From Pezicula radicicola (Eukaryota; Ascomycota; Leotiomycetes; Helotiales; Dermateaceae): a DNA stretch of 64,000 nucleotides. Shown one piece after another: positions 46,701-56,872 of the stretch. Location of the stretch: NCBI GenBank assembly GCA_003008705.1, contig PDUO01000005.1, positions 251,997 through 315,996 on the forward strand, given 5' to 3'. Position 1 is the stretch's first letter. Every line of letters starts with the position of its first letter. The notes under the pieces are model-generated. The model ran no database searches. It saw nothing but the letters and a program-made list of their open reading frames with translations, and had not been told where the DNA came from. The position numbers were made by a program, and so were the translations under genes.

Positions 46701-48497
46701 CTTGATCGGCATGGTGAGACGCGTTTGATCAGCAGCGCACTTCGGGGGGGACTCAGCCCCAAGGTGATGATCTCATGAGGATCTACTGTACTGTAGTGTT
46801 TGTCGCGAAGAGGAACAATGTCCCGATATGGCGAAGATTGCGGATTTGGCCTGTCGAGAAAGGATGAGATGGAAGTGTGTTGATTATTCGCGCGCTTTTT
46901 GCTCTGATACTGTACGAAAGTACCTAGGTACATACGTACTAGAACATGTCAAACGCCGAGGCCTTGGGTTGGAGGCCCCAGAGAAATAGGAGTATAGTTT
47001 ACCCGTCCTTCACACGTGATCAGCGTGATGATCGCTTTTCGTACCTATCTTCAACCTCTCTGGAATTCCAAATCGCACTCTTGAAACACCAAATAGAATT
47101 TCTGCAAACATTTTCACAACCTTTCTTGATCCCACAGACATGTCAAGCTAGAGCTCCACAAGCTTTGCAAGCTCCTCTACAAGCTTCTCAGTACGCGACA
47201 CGGACTCGAAAGAGCTTAGAATCTTTCATGGCATGAACGGATGGCAGATAGCGAAAGCACCGTCCGAACAGGACCTGCATTGCTAAATTCCGAGAGTGCC
47301 AAGAGATGAAATTTCCGTTGTACAAGTAGACGCTCATAGGTATGGCTCTGATTCATTGTTTACCATGTGTGGCTATGTGTTTTTATGATACAGCGTTTGG
47401 GCTTGTGTTCCAAACACACCCGAGCGCCGACAAGACCTCTTTGGGGTTGAGTCGCGAACATTTACCCCACGTTAGTTTCCTCGGAAGCTGCCTTGGCCCT
47501 CCATTGGACTCGTGATGGGAGCTCTGATCTTGAACATGATTTCCCCCCCGAACAATATGATCGCCATTAGTTCGCCATTAGCAGGGACAGCGGCACTTGG
47601 TGAGGAAGAAGCGGTTTGAGGATCGACAATAGCCTCAAGGGCACCCCAACAACACATCGAAACAGTACGATGCTGCCCTTGTCCTCCAGAAATCGGACAG
47701 GGCCAATTAAGCTTACTTCCTGGCTTTCTTCGCCCGAGATGTGAAAATACGACCGAGACTCAAACGCGCAGAGCCGCAGCCTTGGGGCTTTTTTGAAGGA
47801 TACCATATGGGAATTCACCTATGATCTCCAAAAGATCCACTCCCGCACGCTGGGGGGTCTGTAGGGACCCCGGTGTATGCATGACTTCGCCAGACACATC
47901 TCCCTCTCGCATCGTCAGAAGGACTTACAGAATGCCAAGAAGCTTTATGGGACCCATCTCCTGTAGAGCCCATCTGCTCGGTTAGCCAGCGTTATTCTCA
48001 TACACGGCCAATCATGGATATCCCTATGCCAGATCTAGGTCTCCTTTCTCAGCACCTCCTCGATATGCAGGCTAGTAGCTGTGTCTGTGGTCTAGTGCAT
48101 CGGTACCCGGCCGTCTCGGAGAAGTATCACCAATCTTTTGGTAGGAGATGGGTTTCGATTTTCGCTTGTTTAACCTTAGGTTTATCGCCAACGTCAGAAA
48201 GCTCGGCCTGCACCAACCAAGTACTCGCAATCAGCCACCCAAGCCCCGGCATCCGGTCTTTTGCATACCAAGCTTTACGAGATCTTGGTGTAGCCTCGAA
48301 TCCTATAAGAGCCTCGTTGAACCCTCTCAAACATTCTCTCACCATCAGCATCAACATCTTCAGCATCTTCTCTACCTTTCTCTTCTCTTCTCTTCTCTTC
48401 TTCTTCACTTCCAGCCAGGCGCCGGTCGCATTCTATCAACCAACTTTATACCATCCTTTAATCCTCAATCTTTCAGATTCCTCCTCCCACATTCAAG
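43771..48497. other. Long gene-poor region
   Basis: About 4.7 kb without a gene I can support. Composition is more normal than in the RIP islands. It holds an (ATACA)6 run at 46551-46580. Several frames of 60-135 codons exist (for example 45393-45797 and 46946-47236) but show no family motif, signal peptide or splice pattern. The right end (48360-48412) is a TTCTCTTCTC-rich leader of the Egh16-like gene. Confidence 0.45.
46551..46580. repeat. (ATACA)6 microsatellite
   Basis: Six perfect ATACA units in gene-free DNA. Confidence 0.95.
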
Positions 48498-49429
48498 ATG
48501 CAATACTCATCAGCTGCTCTCATTGTTGCCTTCGCTGCAACCAACGTCTTTGCACACGGTGTCATTGACTCAGTTGTCGGAGCAAATGGCGTAACCATGC
48601 CAGGTCTCTCCGGTAAGCTTCTTCCTCGCTTATCTTCATCAATCAACAACAGCATTCTAACAATCTTCTAGTCGCTGATGGAACTCCTCGTGATTGCCCA
48701 TCCCCAGGATGCGGAGCTGAGGCCGATACCTCAATTATCCGCGACAAAGAGATCGGCACCAGCAAGGCCACCGCTCTCGGCCGCACCAACGGTGGTGGAC
48801 CGGTTGATGCTTCCAAGATGATCTCCACCTTCATGGATGCTGCAGGTGCCAACTCCACCGCTGTCAAGATGGCTCGTGAGATCCACTCCGCAAACCTCCA
48901 CCGCCGCAGCATGATTGAGCGCGCCGCCGCCGGTGCAGCCGGTGGAACCAAGACCCCAGCCGGTACCACGGAGACTGCCGTCAAGGCCTCCACCGGTGAG
49001 GGTGCCGCCAAGGGCATGCCCACTTGCTCCGATGCTGGTGTTGTCACCATGACCTTCCACCAAGTCAACCAGGACGGTGCCGGACCATTGACCGCAATGG
49101 TTGACGCTACCTCCGGAGGAACCGACCCAGCTGCCTTCAAGACCGCAACCGTCACCCAGAACGTTCCAGGTATCGGCATCGGTGGTCTCTCTGCTGCTCA
49201 GACCATGGATTTCCCAGTCGCCATCCAGATGCCAGCTGGCATGACCTGCTCCGGATCAGCTGGTGGTGCTTCCAACGTCTGCGTCGCCAAGCTCCAGAAC
49301 GCTGCTCTTGCTGGACCATTCGGTGGATCCGTCGCATTCACACAGTCAGCTGCTGCCAAGAAGCGTGCGATCGAGTACAACCTCAGCAAGCGCCGCTTCG
49401 CCCGTTCCCTCGCAACCGACTCCGAGTAA
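48498..49429 (+). CDS. Egh16-like secreted protein (gEgh16/MAS family)
   Basis: Exons 48498-48612 and 48672-49429 encode 290 aa. A signal peptide ('MQYSSAALIVAFAATNVFA') ends so that the mature protein would begin 'HGVIDSVVGANG', as in the Egh16-like family (PF11327), described from powdery-mildew gEgh16 and Magnaporthe MAS proteins expressed in appressoria. Family features include 'ADGTPRDCPSPGCGAEADTS', a central Ala/Gly/Thr-rich segment, 'PTCSDAGVVTMTFHQVNQDG', 'QNVPGIGIGG' and the Cys pair in 'MTCSGSAGGASNVCV'. A basic tail with two Lys-Arg or Arg-Arg sites follows. Codon use is strongly biased to C-ending codons, suggesting high expression. Members have been linked to plant infection; the biochemical role is not known. 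The mature N-terminal His is noted under findings. Confidence 0.93.
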
Positions 49430-51417
49430 ATCTACTCGCATTTAGTTTCGATTCTCGGTGTTTGAAATATACTTCATAATATGGGTTTGATGGTTAGATT
49501 ATTTCCTTGTTCATTTCTCATGGAGCCTTGGGTTTGGGATGGCAGGAATCTGGGATTCTAGCCATTCCTTGGAAGGCAGGAAGTTGTTAAAATAAATAGT
49601 CAGCAAAGAATTGACTTTATACTTTCCTTAATATTGATGTTCTGATCATCTTCTTGTTCCATTTGCACTGTGACTGTTCATCTAGACTCAACTTTACATA
49701 TGACACCAACAGTGCTTCGAATTCAACTTACGAAAGTAGTGCTTCCAGAAATTGTTTGCATTGCAGTACTGTATGCTGCTCATCGATGCCTACCTTACTT
49801 GCTAGGAATCCACGCTATACAAACTCATTCCCAATCCTCGTACTATAGTTCGTTAATCGAGTACTGTACAAACACAAACACGAACCCACCAATGCCTCTG
49901 TACAACTTATCTTTGGTGCCAGTGGTTGTCAATCATAAATCTGACAAGAAAGCCAGCCAGTCCGAGTAATCCCGCTGTCAGTGAATCGGTAAGCCGGCTC
50001 GCTTCGCTGATTTCTTGTTCTGGTTTATCTCGCGAGTCAAATCGATCGCACGGTTGTTCTTTAAGGTTATAAAATGCTAAGATTAAGGTTAGTTTGTTTC
50101 TAGGGCTTCTTGACGGATACAACGGGATTTGTTCGGGAACAAAAGTTTTGTTTTGGATGTTTTCGAGGTTGAGGTTTTAATGGTTGGAGGGTGAAACGGG
50201 TTTCAGAGTTGAGGAAAGTGACGAGGAGGGGAGCAAGCGAGGGTGGAAGCGAGGGTAGAAGGGAGTCTCGACGATGCGAAATTTGGTTTGGTATAATGGG
50301 ATTTTTTTGAGAGATGGCTTCTTGGTTGGTGAGGGTTATGGGAGAGAAGTGAGAGATGGGGTTTGGGGAAGGTTTGGTGGTTGGATTGCGTGGTTGAGTT
50401 TGTGAGAAGACTACCTTTTCTTTGTCCCGAGATCGGAAATCTGATATCTAAGGTACGTAAATCTCGCTATAATTGTGGTGTTGTGATTGACGGCGTGCTT
50501 GCGAAAATCGAGGGACCCTAGTGATGAAGAGGTAAATCAATGGTTATCCTTTGGCGGATCAGCGGGATATCAAGAGAGTTTCGGTTCTAGGTTTGTTTTC
50601 TAGGAAGCAACGAGCTGAGAATTTATGTCGGGATGCCGGATTTACGAGTACGGTTCTGATAACTGCTTAGCGGGAGATACATGACGGATAGTGTCTAATC
50701 ACGCAGGATATTTTTTCCCTTGTTGGTATTGTAGAATGAGGTCTTGAGATCTAGCTTCTAATGTTTGGTTTCTAGCATTAAACAGATGCTGTAATTAGTG
50801 TATCTTTCAGATGCCCTGTGATGCATGATTTTTAGGTGGTACTCTGTTGATTATGGTAGGAGCAGTTTGGTAAGTCAAGCAGAATGTTCCTTGTGTCTGG
50901 AAATCACTTCACTTTGTTGCAACCAATACCTTGAACTTTTGGTCTTGTTTGGGAAGACAACGGGTTAGGATGATTTTCTCGGTGTTATTTCGTACCAAAA
51001 TGAATTGGCTAACGAGCTGAAGTGATGAAATTAGTGAAGTTGTACTAAGTTCATACAGGTTGAACTTGAGTCATTGCTCTTCACCTCTTTCCAATGCTAT
51101 CCCAAGTCAGTTATTCAAATTAAGTAGTAAGTTCTTCGCGAGTTATGTCAATCTATTTATTAAAAGCAATTATCCCGAAAATCAAGTGAGTTGTGCAATC
51201 AATTCTAGATTTAAGTCTACGGTTATTGTGCAAAGTGGCAGCGGAGACTTAAGCGAGATGGGCGCACCTTCCTCGACTGTATTGTTTACTGACTATCGTC
51301 CAGACCAGTGACTTCCTGCTTTATTTCACTTCACATCAAACATCATTCTTACATTCTCTTTACACCATCATTACACTTACCGGCCACGTTGGCGAATAAA
51401 CATATCCTAATTCTATC
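49430..51417. other. Intergenic region with dispersed 18-bp repeats
   Basis: Two kilobases with no supported gene. 50160-50420 is G-rich on the plus strand (GGTTTGG, GAGAGATGG runs). Near 51110-51200 occur degenerate copies of the GTGAGTTAC/TCAAATCAA repeat. Confidence 0.5.
51105..51200. repeat. Degenerate copies of the dispersed 18-bp repeat
   Basis: 'CAAGTCAGTTATTCAAATTA' and 'ATCAAGTGAGTTGTGCAATC' resemble the 18-bp unit found near 5938, 11538 and 16205. Confidence 0.4.
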
Positions 51418-52380
51418 ATGCGATCCGTTGTATATGCCACGGGCTCTTGGACCAAAAAGTGTATGAGAGATATAGGGAAATGGTGGGTAGCAAGAAAATC
51501 TAATGAGAGCCCTGCCGACATCGACGCTATTCCCAGTATTGAGCTGAGTAGCTCCTCCGAAATATCCCCCGATGAAGTAAAGGCGCAGGGATGGGAGTGG
51601 TTAGTGGTGATAAGTAATAGTAGTGGTGAACTTGTCGTGGCGGATGAGTATAAGGCTATTACGCTTCGAGTACACACATGCAAAGACAATAGTGACGAGA
51701 AGGAGGATGACAAGTCTGGATGTTTGGGCTGTAAAGTCATCAAAGAGGGCCCACCACTTTATCCCAAAACTACGCAAAGCGACAAGAATTCTAAGGACGA
51801 GACGTGTGAGCTTTATCATATTCTCTTCCCAGACCTCGACCCTCGATTTTCTATCCAACTGGTCCATTTCGAACGAAGTCATACTCTTGACGAGTTTCTT
51901 GGGACAAAAAAAGGGTACATTGGAGTATTTACTGATCTTTCAGCTGCCGGCAGCTTAGCCAAACGTCTTCAGGAGCATAAGAGACTTGACAATGTCGATT
52001 ATCTAGAGCTAGATGAAGTGTTCTGGGATGTTGATACAAAGAACCACCTTGGCAGACCCCAGACCGAAGATGGCCTTCACTCATTTCACAACCTGGAAAC
52101 ACTCGTTGTTAGTCGCGGTGCTGTCAACAAAAAAGTCGAGGGTCAGGATTTGTATCAAGATGACGAGTTGATAAATACACGAGAAAAGCAAGAAGAATTA
52201 CGTAAGGCTTTTAAGGAATACTTTGAACACAAACAAAACAATTGCCCAGCTTGCAGTGTTCCTGAGATCCTTATCCGCAACCCGTTTGTCGAAATTAAAG
52301 CAGAGGATGGAGCATCGTCAGGAGAATTTGTTGAGAAGACAGGTGTAGAGACAGAGGTTGGGGCTTCGATAGTTGAATAG
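51418..52380 (+). CDS. Orphan protein, 320 aa, intronless
   Basis: I do not recognise the family. The frame of 320 codons starts 'MRSVVYATGSWTKKCMRDIG' and has no signal peptide or membrane segment. Around residues 60-130 is 'GWEWLVVISNSSGELVVADE' with Cys pair 'SGCLGC'; a middle part reads 'FSIQLVHFERSHTLDEFLG' and 'DLSAAGSLAKRLQEHKRLD'; near the C-terminus a charged helix ends in 'CPACSVPEILI'. Codon usage and absence of stops over nearly 1 kb support real coding. It is the first of four intronless plus-strand orphan genes. Confidence 0.65.
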   Translation: MRSVVYATGSWTKKCMRDIGKWWVARKSNESPADIDAIPSIELSSSSEISPDEVKAQGWEWLVVISNSSGELVVADEYKAITLRVHTCKDNSDEKEDDKSGCLGCKVIKEGPPLYPKTTQSDKNSKDETCELYHILFPDLDPRFSIQLVHFERSHTLDEFLGTKKGYIGVFTDLSAAGSLAKRLQEHKRLDNVDYLELDEVFWDVDTKNHLGRPQTEDGLHSFHNLETLVVSRGAVNKKVEGQDLYQDDELINTREKQEELRKAFKEYFEHKQNNCPACSVPEILIRNPFVEIKAEDGASSGEFVEKTGVETEVGASIVE

Positions 52381-53036
52381 GCAAAGGAGATTACTGCGTA
52401 TGACATGGGAGGTGTTTCTCTATTCTAAATTGGTCCGGGTTGCCACGTTGGATTCTATGTTGAGGTTGTTTTTTCTGCAGCCATCAAGCGAGCGTCAACA
52501 GAATATTATATCTCAGTTGTGAATTACCATGACAGTGCATAACAGCAAGTTTCTCAAGTTAAGTGAGTTACCTAAGTCGCCGTAGATGCTACTGTTCTAT
52601 CCAATCGTCAATTTTAGATGGGAAGCACTATGCATGTCATGGCACAGCAAATACAGGTGGTTAAGTAGCCTTTGTCAAATATTAGTTTGACTACTATGCA
52701 GTATCGAGATTCTAATTCTTAAAGATCACTGACTTAGCCTAGAATGACGAAACGTTACAAGCACAAGATAGTATACAAGGATAAAATCCATCTATTGCAT
52801 GCATGTAGACCTTCATGCTAAACACTTAAAGTGAGTTGGTCTGCTAGAAAGTGCGAGTTGTCGTCTCATAAAGGTTCAAGCGAGCAATCATGCAGAAGCG
52901 AGGTCATTCTCTTAATGTCTACCACAGTCCAGAAGATATCTAGCAGCTTCCACAAACATCAATTACACAAAACAATTCTTTATACTCAGAGCTATTTAAA
53001 TTTCTCCCCAGAGCTTAATTATACGCTCGATCAACA
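52381..53036. other. Intergenic region between orphan genes
   Basis: About 650 bp; contains one copy of the 18-bp repeat near 52550-52580 (AAGTGAGTTACCTAAGT). Promoter of the next orphan gene is presumed here. Confidence 0.45.
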
Positions 53037-53846
53037 ATGCGGTACCCGAAGTCCTTCGACAGATCAACCAACCTGCGCTATCACGCCTGTGGAATACTAA
53101 TCTCACGCGATCACTGCGTATTCTGCGAGACTGAAGAAGAGAACAAACAACTCTCTGCCTCTGTATCAACCCTTCTCAGAATGATCAAGTCGCGCAAATT
53201 TTCTCATCCTTACGGCAAAGGCATCAAGTATGTGTTCGGCTGTTGGGGTGCTCTACCCCCTAAACCAGAACCTGGATCCATATTCTTTCCGAGCCTCGCG
53301 GGAAAGGAGCTCATAGAGCTATCTGTCACGAAAACTGGGAAGAGAAAAGATCGACCTTTTGATACCGCAACACTTCTTCAGCAACCAAAGCGCGTGAAAC
53401 TTGACGGCAAAACTGGTCTCTCAGTCAACCAAGACGAAGAAGAGAGTACGATTACTGAGTACGAGCTTTCTAAGTGCGCTATGGTCGATGCCATGTCTTG
53501 GACAAAATGGGAGCAAGAAAAACAACGAGTAACAGACTCCATGGAGGCCTCGAAGTCACAAATTTCAGCTACGCCCCAAGAAATCTCGCATCTTGATAGT
53601 GATCTAGCAGCAATCATCATCGAAATCAACGACTCGATTTTCAGACAAAATGAATACAAAGCAGTGGAAAAAAAGGATCTTCTTGATCTGGGAAAGGTTA
53701 TGGTGAGGATGGAACGACCGGAGGGACTTGTGACGGAAGTTCCCAGACTTCAGAGTAGTGGTGATATTGTGAATGATGGTCTTCAACCTGTTTTTGCGGA
53801 GGTGAATGAGCTTTACTTTGAAAGGGATGGTGCGCTTCATTACTAG
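53037..53846 (+). CDS. Orphan protein, 269 aa, intronless
   Basis: No family recognised. The N-terminal 40 residues contain 'YHACGILISRDHCVFC', a possible metal-binding Cys/His cluster. Following are 'KYVFGCWGALPPKPEPGS', a basic patch 'TGKRKDRPFDTATLLQQPKR' that could be a nuclear signal, and a C-terminal half rich in acidic residues and predicted helices ('HLDSDLAAIIIEINDSIFRQ'). No leader peptide is present. The long open frame and balanced codon use support coding. It follows the 51418 gene on the same strand. Confidence 0.62.
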   Translation: MRYPKSFDRSTNLRYHACGILISRDHCVFCETEEENKQLSASVSTLLRMIKSRKFSHPYGKGIKYVFGCWGALPPKPEPGSIFFPSLAGKELIELSVTKTGKRKDRPFDTATLLQQPKRVKLDGKTGLSVNQDEEESTITEYELSKCAMVDAMSWTKWEQEKQRVTDSMEASKSQISATPQEISHLDSDLAAIIIEINDSIFRQNEYKAVEKKDLLDLGKVMVRMERPEGLVTEVPRLQSSGDIVNDGLQPVFAEVNELYFERDGALHY

Positions 53847-54286
53847 CCGCTATGAATTATGGATGGCACGGGTGGATTGGAATATGAGAGAGGGATTTTG
53901 GACACGGAATTTCGTGGCTTGCATCGGGAAGGACTGCACCGAAGACTTGAAAACATACATTACATAGCAGTCTTCTACGAAAATGGAAAACTGAAGCGAT
54001 GCCGAGGGATGCGGAGGCTGGATGGCGTCATAATTTGTTGTTCTAGGAGCAGGAGAAATGCTGGGTAGTTTTTGCAAGATTTCTACAAAAACTCTTTCTC
54101 ACCCTCTTCATAGCCGCGATGAGTGCGAAGCGTATTGAAAATACGTCTAGATTTAATTCATCAACAATTGAACTTTACTACCATAATTGTAGAGATGATA
54201 AGGTGGAGATTGGTGTTTTCGCATCTGTTGCCAAGTAGGCTTCTCGCTTATTTTATTCGATTTGAATCCCATCTGCTGAGTATATA
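53847..54286. other. 3' flank of orphan gene
   Basis: No supported gene; a short frame at 53859-54068 lacks any motif. Leads into a MITE. Confidence 0.45.
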
Positions 54287-54607
54287 GCTGGCTGGGGTGT
54301 TTCTTAAGTCCGATGGGGGTGCAGGGATTATAAAACACCCTAGTACTATTCACTATACAAAAAAAAAACTAACTAACTAACTAACCCTAACCACTAACCT
54401 CCCTAACTACTAATTAATCTTCTTATTATTCTATTACGTTTCTATTACTTTCCTATTGCAATAGATTAGATATTAAAATATAATACAATCTTATTGTAAT
54501 AGTAGGCTAAGCCTAATTAGGCTTAGATAAACACCCCACCACCTTTTACCATACAAATTAAAACCCCTGGAAACACCCCATCGGACTTAAGAAACACCCC
54601 AACCAAC
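54287..54607. mobile_element. MITE with TA target duplication
   Basis: The termini GCTGGCTGGGGTGTTTCTTA... (54287-54319) and its reverse complement (54576-54607) are inverted repeats of about 32 bp with a few C/T mismatches. TA dinucleotides lie outside each end (54285-54286 and 54608-54609). The 321-bp size, short AT-rich interior and TA duplication fit a Tc1/mariner-type MITE. Confidence 0.78.
54369..54405. repeat. CTAA-rich, telomere-like tract inside the MITE
   Basis: Repeats of CTAA pass through one CTAACCCTAACC stretch, which resembles the fungal telomere repeat (CCCTAA), and continue as CTAACCTCCCTAAC. It is short and imperfect. Confidence 0.6.
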
Positions 54608-55261
54608 TACCTCCCGCAACCGACTACCTCCCGCCATCGGCTTATGTCATTAGTGACCTTTTAAGTTCTATAATAGTACTTAAAAATTCCTTTCAGAATC
54701 TCGAGGTTAAAATTATCCAAATTGCGACATAATATGCCCACTAGGATTGCTCTTCAGTTAGGGGTGGCAAATAAAGATTATGCGCTCGCTTAAATAGAGA
54801 GTAGAAGTAAATGTGTATTACAAACGTTTGTAAAATGTTTGGGACGCCTTTACTAGGTAATTGGCTGAATCATCTTCAGTATATATAGAGGTACTTTTTG
54901 CAGTCTATGTATTGCGCTTATGTCGGCTATATTAATACTTAAAACTTTATCACTCGTTCATCTTTTACACAATCATTTCAAATGTTTCGTGTTCATGTTA
55001 AAAGCTTGAGGTTATTATTTCAAGCAATCTCGGCATTTACTTACAACGTAATAGCCGTCTTTTTCTCCACTTTTGATTAGTTCCAAATGAGAAAGACGTT
55101 GCCCAGCCTCTTCTCCTCTCTTGCCATGTTTATTTCACAACAACTCACTTCCACCACCAAACCACTCCTGAACAACAACCTTCGCATTTGATGATGTTGA
55201 GTTGCACATTCGATTTATCTTAACCTCCATCAGACCAAGAAGCATTTGGGAAAATACGACG
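54608..55261. other. Intergenic region
   Basis: About 650 bp between the MITE and the next orphan gene; no gene recognised. The last 100 bp should be promoter/leader. Confidence 0.45.
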
Positions 55262-56149
55262 ATGGCAGATCCCGGAAAGAGCGGAGCCAAACGCACTCGC
55301 GTCGATTCCCTCAGCGATGAAATACAAATTCCCCTTCCACAACGCTCTCTGCACCCAGAAATTCACTCAAATTCTATCCCCCACCCTCATTTGCAAAACG
55401 AAAATACCCTCCATTTCGGAACATCGGGTAGTGATGCTGCACAACCTGTAGCAAGCCGGTTCGGGCAGCCTTCAAGGTCAATGTTGGGAGAATCTTCAAA
55501 ACTAGGACACATATCCGATTCAAGTATAGCATCTGTTGGTCCCATGAATGACAATCTGGTAGCCGTTTCAGGTGCTGTAATTGGACCGACTGGCACCAGC
55601 CGAACCGGTGAAGCACAGAAGCTGGCAGAGGAGCAGGGAAGGGATATGGGAAGCATAGACAATATACCACAAAATTTGTATGTTGTGCTGAAGAAAGGAA
55701 CAGTGGATAGCGAAGCAAGCGTGAAGATACTCGCTGTTTTCAGAGAGGAAGACGGAGGTGAGCATGCTGCTGATGAATATGTCGCTATGTTATGGCAGGA
55801 ATCTATTTCAAACGACAACATGATAGCCCGAGTCGTCAAGAAAACTACAAGAGCCGAAGTGTGGTTTCGAAAGCCTGGCTATGTTGACCTATACCAAACC
55901 CGGCTGAAAGGCGGACAATTCGCGTGGACTGGGCCGCGAAGGGGGGTGCTTAAGGATGAAGGTACTTTCGAAATTGAAGTAGAGTTGACCTCTGGAATAT
56001 GGCCCAGGGACGCAGAGCTTTTTGTTATCACAACTACAAACTTTGGATTTGGGGACTGTCACAATGTTATAGATGTCAGGTTCCTGGCTCCACCCGACAA
56101 CCACGAGGCACTTGCTGTATCATGTGCTAAAAATAACGTCAGCTTATAG
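55262..56149 (+). CDS. Orphan protein, 295 aa, upstream of in-frame TAG
   Basis: No family recognised. I start at 55262 ('MADPGKSGAKRTRVDSLSDE') rather than at an in-frame ATG at 55202. The first ~120 residues are low-complexity and polar with a basic cluster 'GAKRTR'. From about residue 130 the protein is more ordered: 'NLYVVLKKGTVDSEASVKIL', 'HAADEYVAMLWQE', 'AEVWFRKPGYVDLYQTRLKG', 'GTFEIEVELTSGIW'. It ends at TAG 56147-56149; the frame is open directly beyond and includes the next gene. So this may be one gene with a nonsense codon, two closely packed genes, or a readthrough pair. Confidence 0.6.
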   Translation: MADPGKSGAKRTRVDSLSDEIQIPLPQRSLHPEIHSNSIPHPHLQNENTLHFGTSGSDAAQPVASRFGQPSRSMLGESSKLGHISDSSIASVGPMNDNLVAVSGAVIGPTGTSRTGEAQKLAEEQGRDMGSIDNIPQNLYVVLKKGTVDSEASVKILAVFREEDGGEHAADEYVAMLWQESISNDNMIARVVKKTTRAEVWFRKPGYVDLYQTRLKGGQFAWTGPRRGVLKDEGTFEIEVELTSGIWPRDAELFVITTTNFGFGDCHNVIDVRFLAPPDNHEALAVSCAKNNVSL

Positions 56150-56167
56150 TCCGAACGTATAACAGGA

Positions 56168-56872
56168 ATGGATGCTTCTCTGGTCCAAACGAGTATACCC
56201 AAGATACAACCAGATGGAATGCCAACCTGGACTATACTCAATCGTTACGACATTCCTGGACCACCGCCATTCTCTACACTAGCTAAGATTCATGTGCAAG
56301 TCCACAAGGTTGACAACAAACCCAAGTCTCTCAGAGATGCTCTACTTGGGAACGATCTCAGCATCTTGCAGTCTTTGAACATCGAGCCAAGCCATCCTGG
56401 ATTATCTGGAGAAATCGCAAAGAGACATTTTCTACAGAGAATCACGTTAGATATCGAATTACAACGGCAGGAACTGCAACGAAAAACGCACCTAGAGCGA
56501 CCATTCAAAGAGAGGTTCGCGGAGCAACTACAGTTTGCCAGGGCTCGTGGAGCTTCCCGGTACGCTTCTAGGAGAAAAGATTGCAGGGGAATTGGTTGTG
56601 GAGAGTGTGAGACTTGCAGGGAATTCATGTCTGCTTCAGAGGATGGAGAAGACGAGGGAGATGAAGAAGAGGACGAGGGGGACGAGGAAGAAGAAGAAGA
56701 AGAAAGCGAAGAAGACGATGCGATTCAAATCCCTGTTTGGAATGGGCAACCACCTCGCCAAGGCAACCGTAATGATTGTGGCGGTGGAGGATGCTGCCAG
56801 CCAGGCTGTTATAGCTGCGTGGATATCTTGGAAGACATGGCACGACCAAGAGGACAGCGAATCTATTCTTAA
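56168..56872 (+). CDS. Orphan acidic Cys-rich protein, 234 aa, downstream of in-frame TAG
   Basis: No family recognised. It starts 18 bp after the previous stop and is in the same frame (distance between the two ATGs is divisible by three), with no stop between. Residues 1-110 are ordered ('PTWTILNRYDIPGPPPFSTL', 'FLQRITLDIELQRQELQRKT'); a Cys cluster 'CRGIGCGECETC' follows, then a long Asp/Glu run (about residues 160-188), and a C-terminal Cys-rich knot 'DCGGGGCCQPGCYSC'. Cys spacing suggests metal binding or disulfides; without a leader peptide metal binding is likelier. Nuclear or cytosolic location inferred. Confidence 0.6.
   Translation: MDASLVQTSIPKIQPDGMPTWTILNRYDIPGPPPFSTLAKIHVQVHKVDNKPKSLRDALLGNDLSILQSLNIEPSHPGLSGEIAKRHFLQRITLDIELQRQELQRKTHLERPFKERFAEQLQFARARGASRYASRRKDCRGIGCGECETCREFMSASEDGEDEGDEEEDEGDEEEEEEESEEDDAIQIPVWNGQPPRQGNRNDCGGGGCCQPGCYSCVDILEDMARPRGQRIYS

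Noticed and set aside
46946..47236. 96-codon plus-strand frame with ATG
   Set aside because: Low-complexity Gln/Ala end and no recognised family; could be a small gene but there is nothing to support it from sequence alone.
48014..48568. 184-codon frame overlapping the Egh16-like start
   Set aside because: It covers the pyrimidine-rich leader of the Egh16-like gene and reads through its first exon in another frame; a shadow.
54369..54405. Chromosome end
   Set aside because: The CTAA run is short, imperfect and internal to a MITE, with genes on both sides; not a telomere.
56116..56149. 33-bp intron removing the TAG at 56147
   Set aside because: GTATCA donor and TTATAG acceptor exist, but 33 bp is shorter than the fungal introns seen in this window (46 bp and up).
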